Of a DNA stretch of 36,505 bases, positions 24,654 to 32,910 are shown piece by piece. A program made the translations under genes and the position numbers. Origin of the DNA: Labilithrix sp. (lineage in GTDB: Bacteria; Myxococcota_A; Polyangia; Polyangiales; Polyangiaceae); the NCBI GenBank assembly GCA_019637105.1, contig JAHBWF010000075.1, positions 1 to 36,505 of the forward strand, written 5' to 3'. Under the pieces are notes generated by a model. It was not told where the DNA came from, did no database searches, and was given only the letters and a program-made list of their open reading frames with translations. Positions within the stretch are counted from its first letter, which is position 1, and every line of letters begins with the position of its first letter.

Positions 24654-24683
24654 GCGCTCCGCGGCCAGGTCGCCGCGGAGCGC
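24654..24683 (+). terminator. Perfect 12-bp hairpin after the FGE-fold gene
   Basis: GCGCTCCGCGGC (24654-24665) pairs exactly with 24672-24683 around a six-base loop, 16 bp after the stop. It has no U-tract but is among the strongest stems in the window. Confidence 0.6.
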
Positions 24684-24738
24684 CGCGCTCGCGTCACGCG
24701 CCCCGCTCCCGTCGCCCGCCGATCCTCGAGGAACCACG

Positions 24739-25641
24739 ATGCTCTCGTATCGCCGCTCGTTCGAAATGCCGCGCATCGGAGTCGCCTTCGTCGTCGCCGA
24801 CTACGCTCACCCCGAGTTCCGCCTCCGGGTCGAGCGGGGCCGCGGCTTCACCGTCGACGAGCGTCTCTCGTTCCCCGCGATCACCTGGTCCGGCTACGGC
24901 GACCGTCCCCGGCTCGACGTCATCCTCCGCGGCGACGTCCGCGACGTCGAGAACGGCGTCACGCGGCGGCTGGGCAAGGGCTCCTTCGCGATCGGCCGCG
25001 CGCTCGACTCGCTGTACATGCGCGCCAGCGCCTGCGAGCGGGAGCTCCTCTGCCTGTCCGTCGAGTGGAACCTCGGCTCGCTCGGGACGAGCGCGCCGGT
25101 GGGGCTGCCCGAGGGGACGCTGAGCGCGTCGAGCCTCGGGGAGCTCACGCTCGCGAGCGAGGAGCTCCTCGCTTTCGAGCCGCGGCCGGACGCCGCCGTC
25201 GGCGTCCTCGCGCGGATCCTCGCGCGGCTCCGCGCCGACGGGCTCCCCTTCGACACGTGGAAGGCGCGCGACCTCGCCGCTCCCGCGCCGCCGTCGCTCC
25301 AGCGCGTCGCGGACGCCGTCGGGCGCGCGCTCTCGCGCCTCCACGCGAGGCCGAGCGTGGCCGACCTCCAGGCCGAGCTCGGACTGTCGCGACGGCGCGT
25401 CGGCGATCTCGTGAGCGATCTGTCGGCGCGCTACGGGCTGAACGGGAACGACTGGCGCTCGATGCGCGACCGCTGGCGCCTCACGAGCGCGGTGATCGCG
25501 ATGAGCAACGCCGAGGCGCGCACCGAGGACGTCGCCGCGGCCGTGGGCTACGGCTCGGCGAACGCGCTCTGCCAGGCGTTCAACGACGCGAGCCTCCCCT
25601 CGCCGCGCCTCGTCCGCGCCGCGCTCGACCGCCTCGGGTGA
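24739..25641 (+). CDS. AraC-family transcriptional regulator
   Basis: A 300-residue protein with an N-terminal beta-rich sensor-like region (residues 1-180) and a C-terminal double helix-turn-helix of AraC type. The first HTH is SVADLQAELGLSRRRVGDLV, with WRSMRDRWRLTSAV linking to the second, TEDVAAAVGYGSANALCQAF. The closing segment SLPSPRLVR is in the place of the usual TP..YR, a conservative departure. It should bind DNA as an activator or repressor; the target is not known. It lies 101 bp after the FGE-fold lipoprotein gene, beyond a hairpin, and may control it. A GAGGA site precedes the ATG. Confidence 0.88.
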   Translation: MLSYRRSFEMPRIGVAFVVADYAHPEFRLRVERGRGFTVDERLSFPAITWSGYGDRPRLDVILRGDVRDVENGVTRRLGKGSFAIGRALDSLYMRASACERELLCLSVEWNLGSLGTSAPVGLPEGTLSASSLGELTLASEELLAFEPRPDAAVGVLARILARLRADGLPFDTWKARDLAAPAPPSLQRVADAVGRALSRLHARPSVADLQAELGLSRRRVGDLVSDLSARYGLNGNDWRSMRDRWRLTSAVIAMSNAEARTEDVAAAVGYGSANALCQAFNDASLPSPRLVRAALDRLG

Positions 25642-25644
25642 GCG

Positions 25645-25672
25645 CGGCGCGCGCCCGGACGCGCGCGCGCCG
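25645..25672 (+). terminator. GC hairpin after the AraC-type gene
   Basis: CGGCGCGCG (25645-25653) can pair with CGCGCGCCG (25664-25672), 3 bp after the stop. Alternating CG sequence allows other pairings, so this is weaker evidence than the stem at 24654. Confidence 0.35.
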
Positions 25673-25700
25673 GCCCGGTTGCGTGCCCGCGACGCGCTGC

Positions 25701-25706
25701 TAATCC
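25701..25706 (+). promoter_or_regulatory. Candidate extended -10 (TGC-TAATCC) for a leaderless transcript
   Basis: TAATCC preceded by TGC lies 7 nt before ATG 25714. TTGCGT at 25679-25684 gives a partial -35 with a 16-bp spacer. Confidence 0.45.
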
Positions 25707-25713
25707 TCGCGGC

Positions 25714-26853
25714 ATGCGCTGGCTCCGCTCGCTCCTCGTCGTCTCGTCGCTGGCGGCCTGCACCTCGTCGTCGGTCGAGCCGGCGCCGCCCTCCCCCGAC
25801 GGCGAGACGCCTCCCGCGGCCGACGACGGCGGCGCCCCCGCGGTCGATCCGGTCTGCGAGGCCGAGGCGGCCGCGATCCAGAAGGGCATCGACGAGGAGC
25901 GCAAGAAGCAAAAGCTGCAGCACGCAGGCGTCGCCGTGTCGACGGAGCGCTGCAAGTCCCGCGTCTTCCGCTCGGACGATCCCGCGAGCGAGGACGTCGT
26001 CTCCGACGACTCGCTGTGGCGGATGGGCAGCGTCACCAAGACGTTCGTGTCGGCCGCGATCCTGAACCTCGCGGCCGCGGGCAAGCTCGGCCTCGACGAC
26101 ACCCTCGACGCGTACGTCCCGACCTTCCCGAACGCGAGCGGCGTCACCGTGCGGCAGCTCCTGAACCACACGAGCGGCATCTTCAACTACACCGAGAGCA
26201 GCGACTTCTTGGACGCGTTGACGGCCGAGCCGAAGCGCAAGTACACGCCCGCCGAGCTCCTCGCGTTCGCCGCGAGCGAGGCGCCGAAGTTCGAGCCGGG
26301 CACGGACTGGTACTACTCGAACACCAACTACGTCCTCCTCGGGCTCGTCGCCGAGAAGGCAGCCGGCGACGCCATCGGGACGATCGTGCGCGAGCAGGCG
26401 ATCGAGAAGGCCGGCCTGACGCGCACGTTCTTCGACGGCGAGGAGCCGCTCGGCGGCGCGCTCACCCCCGGCTACCATGCGAAGACCGACGTCACGAACC
26501 TGAACGACCCGTCGTGCGCGTGGGCCGCAGGCGCGATGGTGGCCACGCCGGGCGATCTCCTCGCGTGGATAAAGTCGCTCTACGGCACCGACGAGGTGCT
26601 CTCGCCGGCGTCGAAGAAGGAGCTCTTCACGTTCGTCGCGAAGGGCAGCTACGGCCTCGGCGTGATACGGCTCCCCGCGAGCGTGACGCTCGGGAACGGA
26701 CCGGGCGTGGGGCACGGCGGCGCGATCGTCGGCTACCAGACCCAGACGTTCTGGTTCGACGAGACCAAGGTCGGCCTCGTCAGCGTCGTCAGCGACACGA
26801 ACGGCGACCCCAACGCGCTCAGCGTCGTGGTGCTCGAGGCGCTCGCGCAGTAG
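25714..26853 (+). CDS. Serine beta-lactamase-like (class C / EstB-type) lipoprotein
   Basis: A 379-residue protein of the beta-lactamase-related (S12-like) family. The signal ends SSLAAC (C16), followed by a Pro/Asp linker. Active-site elements are S106-V-T-K109 (SxxK), Y201-S-N203 (YxN) and H334-G-G336 (KTG-equivalent HGG). The HGG form is seen in esterases and D-aminopeptidases of the family rather than in true beta-lactamases, so a role in cleaving a D-peptide or ester at the envelope is more likely than drug resistance. This is inferred from motifs. It is read in the same direction as the AraC-type gene but has its own promoter-like site. Confidence 0.9.
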   Translation: MRWLRSLLVVSSLAACTSSSVEPAPPSPDGETPPAADDGGAPAVDPVCEAEAAAIQKGIDEERKKQKLQHAGVAVSTERCKSRVFRSDDPASEDVVSDDSLWRMGSVTKTFVSAAILNLAAAGKLGLDDTLDAYVPTFPNASGVTVRQLLNHTSGIFNYTESSDFLDALTAEPKRKYTPAELLAFAASEAPKFEPGTDWYYSNTNYVLLGLVAEKAAGDAIGTIVREQAIEKAGLTRTFFDGEEPLGGALTPGYHAKTDVTNLNDPSCAWAAGAMVATPGDLLAWIKSLYGTDEVLSPASKKELFTFVAKGSYGLGVIRLPASVTLGNGPGVGHGGAIVGYQTQTFWFDETKVGLVSVVSDTNGDPNALSVVVLEALAQ

Positions 26854-26899
26854 CGACGGTCCGTCGCGCGGAGCTCGGATCGCCCTCGTTCGGCGAGGG
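26853..26899. terminator. Two short hairpins between convergent genes
   Basis: GCGACG/CGTCGC (26853-26858, 26862-26867) and CCCTCG/CGAGGG (26883-26888, 26894-26899), six base pairs each, follow the beta-lactamase-like stop. They may end transcription from this side. Confidence 0.35.
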
Positions 26900-27029
26900 G
26901 CGGCGCGACACGAGCGCGTCTTCGTGGATCCGACGGGCGCGCGCTCCGGTCTCGAGATCGGCGCGCCTGGACCGTGCCGCTCACGCGGCTCGCCGCCGCG
27001 GCGCGCGGCTCGGTTGCGCGCCGCCGATC

Positions 27030-28484
27030 TCAGAGCGTCTTCAGGTACTCGATCACCGCCGCCCGATCGTCCGCCGAGAGCGCGTCGCCGAAGAGGTGCC
27101 CGCCGTTGCCGTAGCCGGGGAGCGTCGTGTCGTAGATCGACTTCTTCGCCGCGGCGTTCGCCTCGCCGCCCTTGCCGCGCGCCAGCGCGCGGTGCTTCCA
27201 GCCGAGCGCCGCCTGGTCGTAGTCCTTCGAGTCGAACGAGCGCGTCCAGTACGCCGGGCGCTTCGAGCTGTCGAGGAGCGCCTCGACGGTCGGCACCGAG
27301 CCGTTGTGGAGGTACGGCGCCGTCGCCCACACGCCGTCGAGCGGCGGCGCGACGTACCCCTCCTTCGGCTCGAGCCGCGCGATCTCGCCGAAGAACGAGT
27401 CACCGAACCACGCCACGAACGGCGGCCCGAACTGCGCCGTCCCGGACGCGAGCACCGGATCGGTCCCGATCTCGGGGAGCGTCACGAGGCGGTTCGGATA
27501 GGTCGGCGCGGCCCCGTAGGTGCCGTGGCAGCGCGAGCACGCCGACTCGAACACGGCGCGGCCGAGGCTCGCGCGCGCCTGATCGATCGGCCAAGGATAC
27601 TTCGGCGGCTCGATGCTCGCGATGTACGCGCGGACGTCGGGGAAGTACGCGTCGATCGCCCTCGACTCCTCGACGGAGCTCGTGCAGAGGACCGACGCCG
27701 TCATCATGATGCGCGCGTGATCGCCGCGCCCGCCGCCGACGTAGAACATCGACGTCTTCTTCTTCATCCGCCACCAAGGCGGGACGTCGACCGGCGTGTC
27801 GTGGGGCGGCGGCACGGCCATGAGCGGCGTGTCGCTCCACGCGAGCGTCTTCGGATCGTGATGGGCGAAGAGGACGGCCGTGAAGTTGTCCGCGGGGTTC
27901 GGGCCGCGCGTGCTGAGGACGGAGTACGGCGCGACCGTGTCGACGCGGGCGCGCCACTTCCGCCACTCGGCCTTCTCCTCTTCGTCCGTGAGGAGCAGCC
28001 CGACGTTCGCGGCGAGGCTCCGCTGCTCGTCGGCGGAGCGCGTGAAGTCGCCGTCCGCGGCGCCGAGGCCGACGACGAGCTGCCCGTCGATTCGGCCGGC
28101 GTGACACAAGAGGCAGTTCGACGTGACGAGCTCGACGCCGTCCTTCGTCGTCATCGCGGTGTAGTGGTAGGCGAGCGTCGCGTTGCGCCCTTCGCGCCCG
28201 GGGACGCGCTGGCTCTCGGGAGCCTCGGCGAAGACCTTCGAGTACGCCGACCACGGGATGCCGCACGGCACGTACGCCTCGTTGACGAGCGCGCGGTACC
28301 CCTCGACCGGATCGCCCGGGCGCTGCGGCTCGGCGTCGAGCGTGACGACGGGGTGGACGATCGCCGCGTCCACCTCGCCGCCGGCGTCGGCGCTCGCCCC
28401 CGGGGGAGCGCTCGCCGGCGCGCCGCTCCCACACGCGGGCGCCGCCAGGAGGGCCGACGCGAGGAGGAGGAGGCGGCGCCGCAT
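27030..28484 (-). CDS. Di-heme c-type cytochrome, RoxA/MauG-like
   Basis: A 484-residue exported protein (signal MRRRLLLLASALLAAPAC, possible lipoprotein at C18). Two CxxCH heme-attachment sites are present: CLLCH (124-128) and CSRCH (316-320). Between them lies WWRMKKKTSMFYVGGGRGDHARIMM, and near the C-terminus GVWATAPYLHNGSVPTVEALLD, which is also found in RoxA/LatA rubber-oxygenase-related and MauG-like di-heme proteins. Those enzymes activate oxygen or peroxide at one heme. Whether this member oxidises a polymer or is only an electron carrier is unknown. A weak TACGAG hexamer lies 10 nt before the ATG. The neighbour at 26853 is convergent. Confidence 0.88.
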   Translation of the reverse strand: MRRRLLLLASALLAAPACGSGAPASAPPGASADAGGEVDAAIVHPVVTLDAEPQRPGDPVEGYRALVNEAYVPCGIPWSAYSKVFAEAPESQRVPGREGRNATLAYHYTAMTTKDGVELVTSNCLLCHAGRIDGQLVVGLGAADGDFTRSADEQRSLAANVGLLLTDEEEKAEWRKWRARVDTVAPYSVLSTRGPNPADNFTAVLFAHHDPKTLAWSDTPLMAVPPPHDTPVDVPPWWRMKKKTSMFYVGGGRGDHARIMMTASVLCTSSVEESRAIDAYFPDVRAYIASIEPPKYPWPIDQARASLGRAVFESACSRCHGTYGAAPTYPNRLVTLPEIGTDPVLASGTAQFGPPFVAWFGDSFFGEIARLEPKEGYVAPPLDGVWATAPYLHNGSVPTVEALLDSSKRPAYWTRSFDSKDYDQAALGWKHRALARGKGGEANAAAKKSIYDTTLPGYGNGGHLFGDALSADDRAAVIEYLKTL

Positions 28485-28772
28485 CGCGCCGAGGCTCGTA
28501 GCAGATGCGCGCCACCCGAGCCAGGTCGCCGCGCCTGCCCGGCGGCGGCGGACGCGCCCCGCGGCGGACGGCGGACGCTCCGCGACGCGGCGAGCTCCGC
28601 TCCCCGAGCCCGCGCGCGACGCCCGCGCCACACCGGAGCCCGCGGGCGGCGGCGCCGGTCGGCCCCGGCGGCCGCTCCTCGGACGGCGGGCGCCTCCGGT
28701 ACTCCCGATGCAAGTCGTCGAGCGGGCCCCCCGCGCCGGGGGGAGGTCCGCCAGGAGCCAGGAGACGAGGGC

Positions 28773-29444
28773 ATGGAGCCGACGATGTCTTTTCCGAAGC
28801 CGCGCGCCGAATCGCGCTGTCGTCGACTCCCGGAGGGCCGGCGCGTCGAGGAGCTGGCGGACGCTTGCCGGAGCGCGGCGCTCGCCTTCATGTGGAGCGC
28901 GCGAGCCTCTTGGGGCAAGCGTGAGCTCGCGCGCTGGCTCGCCGGCCCGTACGCGCGGGCCATCGAGGCGACGCGCGAGCCGGCCGCCGCGCGATCGACC
29001 GCGCGCGCGACCTCGCGCCGCTCGATCTCCGACGAGACGATCCACGAGCTCGTCGCGCAGTCGCACGCGCGCGTGGCCGCGGCCCTTCGTTCGATCGGCA
29101 TGTGGCGGGACAACCCGCGCTTCGCGCGGCTCATGGTCGACGGCGGCGTCGTCGTGGGCGTGATCGACGCCGCGTCGGCGATCGGCTACGCGCCCGTCGC
29201 GTCGCCGGAGATGCGGCTCGTCGATCGCGTCACCTCCCTCTTCGTCGCGGACTTCCTGACGCGGCCGGCGGACTACGCGAGCTTCCAGGTCTGCGACGTG
29301 TGCGCGGGCGCCGCGTTCGACGCCGACCACGAGCACGCCGAGTCGTGCGTCGGGCCGGCCGAGACCTCCGAGACGCGGCCGGCGACGACGACGGTGGCCG
29401 CGCGGCTCGTCACGCTCCTCGGCCTCGGGGACCGAGCGGCGTGA
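28773..29444 (+). CDS. Cytoplasmic protein of unknown function with a Cys/His cluster
   Basis: A 223-residue protein. The start is supported by a purine-rich site (AGGAGACGAGGG) before ATG 28773. The N-terminal half is helical and Arg/Ala-rich (RRVEELADACRSAALAFMWS). The middle is mixed (MVDGGVVVGVIDAASAIG). The segment CDVCAGAAFDADHEHAESC has C174, C177, H186, H188 and C192 in a spacing able to bind zinc. I recognise no family. The 288-bp gap upstream, towards the cytochrome start, contains no convincing gene. Confidence 0.65.
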   Translation: MEPTMSFPKPRAESRCRRLPEGRRVEELADACRSAALAFMWSARASWGKRELARWLAGPYARAIEATREPAAARSTARATSRRSISDETIHELVAQSHARVAAALRSIGMWRDNPRFARLMVDGGVVVGVIDAASAIGYAPVASPEMRLVDRVTSLFVADFLTRPADYASFQVCDVCAGAAFDADHEHAESCVGPAETSETRPATTTVAARLVTLLGLGDRAA

Positions 29445-29468
29445 GCGGCGCCCCCGGACGCCGGCCGA

Positions 29469-29484
29469 GGCGGCGCGGGCCGCC
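29469..29484. terminator. Short hairpin between convergent genes
   Basis: GGCGGC-GCGG-GCCGCC, a 6-bp stem with a 4-base loop, lies midway in the 60-bp gap between two converging genes. Confidence 0.35.
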
Positions 29485-29504
29485 CCGGCGCGTCGCGCCC
29501 CGCG

Positions 29505-30266
29505 TCAGAAGGCGAGGCGCGGCTCGGTGATCGTCGCCGAGCCGCGGTAGTGCTTCCTGATGACGAGGAAGCCGCCGCGCGCGTCGAACGTGAAGCTGGA
29601 CGGCGCGCGACCGAGCGGCGTCGCGAGGTCGAAGCGCAAGGTCACGTCGACGTGATCCACGAAGGTCGGGTTCTTGCTGAACGAGAGGCCCATCGTCAGG
29701 ACCTCTCCGGCGGCCTCGTCGACCCACGCCGATCCCTTGAACGCGTTCTCGGCGGGGACGAACGGCTCGAACGCCACGCGTACGCGCGACGCGTCGTTCG
29801 GATGGCGCTCGACGAGGGAGAACCGGTACCGCGGCTGCTCCGCGGCGAGGAACGGGAGGCGGAGGTCCCGCGCCTTCTCCGCCTTGCCGGCCCTCCGCTC
29901 GGCGCGACGCTTCTCCGCCTTCTTCCGCGCCTCGACCGTCTTGTCCGCGCCGTCCTCGAGGTAGCGGACGACCTCGGTCACGCGCTCGGCGGGCGTCGCG
30001 GTGACGCGGAGGACCATCTCCTTCGTCCCGTCGACGTGCCCGCTCCGGTCGAGCTCCTCCATCTTGCCGCTCAACGTGAACGAGCCGCGTCGCTTCATCT
30101 CCTCGAACTGCTGCGCGTGGCGCGCGAGCCGCGACAAGAGCGGCCCGAGCGCCGGCTCGGGAGCGACGGCCGGCTCCGTCGCCTCGTCCGCGCGGACGGT
30201 CTCCGGGGACGCGACGAGCGCCAGCGCGAGGGCGACCGACGCGAAGGCGAGACGTGACGCACGCAT
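29505..30266 (-). CDS. Exported protein, possibly LolA/LppX-like fold
   Basis: A 253-residue protein. The signal peptide is cleaved after ...SPETVRA (about residue 26). The mature protein begins with an acidic stretch, then a helix (LLSRLARHAQQFEEMKRRG), then beta strands (SFTLSGKMEELDRSG, MVLRVTATP). A very basic Lys/Glu/Arg-rich segment (ARKKAEKRRAERRAGKAEK) lies at about 112-131, and strand-rich sequence ends the chain. A strand/helix order like that of LolA-type lipid-binding half-barrels is possible but I cannot confirm it. The next gene upstream, mtfA-like, is same-strand and 97 bp away. Confidence 0.75.
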   Translation of the reverse strand: MRASRLAFASVALALALVASPETVRADEATEPAVAPEPALGPLLSRLARHAQQFEEMKRRGSFTLSGKMEELDRSGHVDGTKEMVLRVTATPAERVTEVVRYLEDGADKTVEARKKAEKRRAERRAGKAEKARDLRLPFLAAEQPRYRFSLVERHPNDASRVRVAFEPFVPAENAFKGSAWVDEAAGEVLTMGLSFSKNPTFVDHVDVTLRFDLATPLGRAPSSFTFDARGGFLVIRKHYRGSATITEPRLAF

Positions 30267-30363
30267 GCCTCGAGCTTGACCGGTGTTCGGGCGCCGATCA
30301 AGCCGCGCGTGCCGCGCCCCTCCTCGCCGCGCGGCGGGGCGGCGAGCGCTGCGGCGCCGCCCG

Positions 30364-31164
30364 TCACTCGTCCGCGCCGGGCGCGGCGCTCGCCGCGTTC
30401 GTCGCGAACGACGCCGGGTCCTGCCGGTAGAAGTCCGCGAGCGTCGCGTAGAGCTCCGGGTGACGCGCCCGGAGGGCGACGGGCTTCTCGAAGAACATCT
30501 CGGTGACGACGGCGAAGAACTCCGGGGGGCTCGTCGCGCCGTAAGGATCGATGTCGGCGGCGCGACCCGCGTGGACGCGATCGACGAGGTCCGCGTACTC
30601 CTCGCCGAGCACCCGAGCCCAGGTCGCGTAGCGCGCGCGCTTCCCGAGGTCGGGCGCGCCGTCCATCACGCCGTCCTCCTGATCGAGCTGATGCGCGAAC
30701 TCGTGGAGGACGACGTTGTGGCCGTCGCCGACGTTCGCCGTCCCGCGCTGCACGGCGTCCCACGCGAGGACCACGAGGCCGCGCTCCCAGGACTCGCCGA
30801 GCCGCGGCACGTCGCCCTCGATGACGACGGGACCGTCGTGGCTCCTCGTCTTCGCGACGTACGCGCTCGGGTAGACGAGCACAGTGTCGAGCTCGGGGTA
30901 GATCTCGGTGTCGCGGTGGAGGAGGAGCACGCACGCCTGCGCCGCGATCGTGACGCGGACCTCGTCGTTCACCTCGAAGCCGCCCGCGCCCTCGAACGTC
31001 TTGTCGTCGATGAACGCGAGGATCAGCCGCTCGAGCTCGCGCTGATCGGCCTCCGGCAGAGCCCGCGCGAGCGGGACGTTCCGATCGACGATCTCCGCCC
31101 ACTCCCGAGGGAAGGGTCGGTCCTCCGAGGAGCGCCCGAGCCAGCGCTTGAACAGGCGAAACAC
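30364..31164 (-). CDS. mtfA: MtfA-type zinc peptidase (M90 family)
   Basis: A 266-residue cytoplasmic protein. The HExxH site is H154-E155-F-A-H158, and the third ligand is probably E222 in EFFAVVTEMFFE. Typical MtfA segments include LERLILAFIDDKTFEGAGG, RVTIAAQACVLLLH, WDAVQRGTANVGDGHNVVLHEFAH and the C-terminal PELYATLADFYRQDP. In Escherichia coli MtfA binds the repressor Mlc and has aminopeptidase activity; whether that regulatory role holds here is unknown. The GTG at 31164 is the family start (MFRLFKRWL) and has TAGGCT as -10 six bases upstream. Confidence 0.95.
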   Translation of the reverse strand: MFRLFKRWLGRSSEDRPFPREWAEIVDRNVPLARALPEADQRELERLILAFIDDKTFEGAGGFEVNDEVRVTIAAQACVLLLHRDTEIYPELDTVLVYPSAYVAKTRSHDGPVVIEGDVPRLGESWERGLVVLAWDAVQRGTANVGDGHNVVLHEFAHQLDQEDGVMDGAPDLGKRARYATWARVLGEEYADLVDRVHAGRAADIDPYGATSPPEFFAVVTEMFFEKPVALRARHPELYATLADFYRQDPASFATNAASAAPGADE

Positions 31165-31170
31165 GGCGCG

Positions 31171-31176
31171 AGCCTA
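31171..31176 (-). promoter_or_regulatory. Candidate -10 element TAGGCT before mtfA
   Basis: On the minus strand TAGGCT lies 6 nt before the GTG at 31164, which would give a leaderless mRNA. The upstream gene ends at 31218, leaving little room for a long leader. Confidence 0.45.
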
Positions 31177-31217
31177 CCGCGCGGCGGCGGGTCCTCGCGA
31201 GGCCGGCCTCGCGGGGA

Positions 31218-32837
31218 TCACTCGTCCGTACGCGACGGCGGAGGTGTGGCGAGCGGCCGCGACGGCGGGCGCGACGCCGCGACCGGATCGCGCACGGCTT
31301 CGGCGTCCGCGCGCGAGATGACGCGGTCGGCGTCCGTGTCGATCGCGCCGATCAGGATGTCCGCGAGGACCTTCGACGGCGCCTGCGACGGGTGGCGGCG
31401 CGCCATCGCCGCGGCGATCTCCGACGGAGTGACCTGACCGTCGCCGTCGGCGTCCATCGCGTCGAAGCCGCCGAGGTCGCGCCAGATGCCGAGCGCGAAC
31501 GACTGCACGAGGATCATCTTCGGCTCGCGCCCGCTGTCGGCCGGCGGCACGAGCGACGGGTTCGCCTCGGCCCAAAGGACCAGCGGCTCCACGCGATCGA
31601 GCCCGAGGAGGAGCTGGCGCACGGTCGCGACGCGGTAGGTCCGGTCCGGATCGAGCGGCGCTCCGTCGATCGCGACGACGGCGTGCTCGGGGCCGTCGGA
31701 GACGACCATGCGGTCGTCGACCTGGAGGAACCCGGCCGACTCGACCGGAGCCCTGGCGCGCGACGCCGCGACCGCGTCGCGGACGACGCGGCCCGGCAGC
31801 GGCACGACGACGATCGCGTTGTCGAAGGGCACCTCGGCCTCGAGATCGCCGTAGGTGAAGCGCTCGTCGTAGTCGCGCGCCGCGCGGATGCCGCCGCCGT
31901 TGAAGAGCCCGGCCTCCGCGCCGAGGCAGTCGCGCAGGCGGGAGCAGATGAGCGCGCCGATGCTCGTCTGCTTCGACCTCGTCCCCTTCGACGAGAGCGT
32001 CTCGTTCGGGCCGAGGTGGAGCAGCGTCGCGGCCGACAGCTCGCGCACCGCCGCCATGTGCTCGTCGACGCGCGCGCGCAGCGCGGCGTCCTCCGGGTAC
32101 CCCGAGACGTCCTCGAGCCGCGTCGTCACGGTGGGCGCGGCGCCGGCGCCGGGGGCCCAGACGACGTCCGTGATCGCGGCGTGCACCGCCTCGGCGCCGG
32201 CCTTGACGATCCACGTCCCTTCGACGTCGACGAGCATCGGCGTGTGATCGTGGCCGCCGATGATCGCGAGGAAGCGCGGGCTCCGCTGCGCGACGGCGAG
32301 CGCGCGATCGTCGGCGATCGCCTGGTGCGTGATCGCGACGACCCCCGCGACGCCGTCCTCGAAGAGCCGCGCGGCCTCCTCGATCGCGGCGTCGTTCGCG
32401 CGCGCGAGCGAAGCGCCGCCGAACGGCGCGCCGCGGTACACCGACGGCTCGGCGATCACCACGCCGACGAGCCCGACCTTCATCGGACCGACCGCGACGA
32501 CGTCGCGCCGCGGCAGATCGAGGCCCGAGCGGACGTTCGTGCCGAGGCACGTCGGGGCGAGCTCCTCGAGCCGGTGACGCAGCTCGCCGGGGGGGAGATC
32601 GTCCTCGTGGTTGCCGAGGATGACGTGCGTGAGGCCGACGGCGTTGAGGCAATCGACCATGCCGCGCCCGGCGTCCATGCTGGAGAGGAGGCTCGGGGCG
32701 AGGAAGTCGCCGGCGAGCACGACGAGGAGCGCGTCGCGGTCGCGGCGGGCGCGGTAGTGGTCGACGAGGCTCTTGAGCCGCGGGAGGTTCTCGAGCGAGT
32801 AGACGTCGTTGACCGAGACGATGCGGAGGCTGGGCAT
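31218..32837 (-). CDS. 5'-nucleotidase-like metallophosphoesterase with C-terminal EF-hands
   Basis: A 539-residue protein without a signal peptide. The N-terminal calcineurin-like domain shows GDFLAPS, GNHED (G75-E78), THQ and GGHDHTP (H196, H198). The first motif is VNDVYS in place of the usual DxHG, as I recall for a subgroup related to animal CG11883. A 5'-nucleotidase C-terminal domain follows (FNGGGIRAARDY, FDNAIVVVPLPG). The C-terminus has two EF-hand loops: DADGDGQVTPSE (462-473), canonical, and DTDADRVISRAD (500-511), less so. It could dephosphorylate nucleotides or similar compounds in a Ca2+-sensitive way, which is inference. It lies 53 bp upstream of mtfA. Confidence 0.88.
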   Translation of the reverse strand: MPSLRIVSVNDVYSLENLPRLKSLVDHYRARRDRDALLVVLAGDFLAPSLLSSMDAGRGMVDCLNAVGLTHVILGNHEDDLPPGELRHRLEELAPTCLGTNVRSGLDLPRRDVVAVGPMKVGLVGVVIAEPSVYRGAPFGGASLARANDAAIEEAARLFEDGVAGVVAITHQAIADDRALAVAQRSPRFLAIIGGHDHTPMLVDVEGTWIVKAGAEAVHAAITDVVWAPGAGAAPTVTTRLEDVSGYPEDAALRARVDEHMAAVRELSAATLLHLGPNETLSSKGTRSKQTSIGALICSRLRDCLGAEAGLFNGGGIRAARDYDERFTYGDLEAEVPFDNAIVVVPLPGRVVRDAVAASRARAPVESAGFLQVDDRMVVSDGPEHAVVAIDGAPLDPDRTYRVATVRQLLLGLDRVEPLVLWAEANPSLVPPADSGREPKMILVQSFALGIWRDLGGFDAMDADGDGQVTPSEIAAAMARRHPSQAPSKVLADILIGAIDTDADRVISRADAEAVRDPVAASRPPSRPLATPPPSRTDE

Positions 32838-32910
32838 CTGCTGCCGCGCGATTGTCGCGCACTCGGAGGGCCCTCGTCACGCGCGCCGGCCCCGCGGCGG
32901 CGCTCGCGCG

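Noticed and set aside
25714-26853. Acquired beta-lactamase resistance gene
   Set aside because: The HGG triad element, chromosomal codon use and lack of mobile DNA nearby point to a resident esterase or peptidase-like member.
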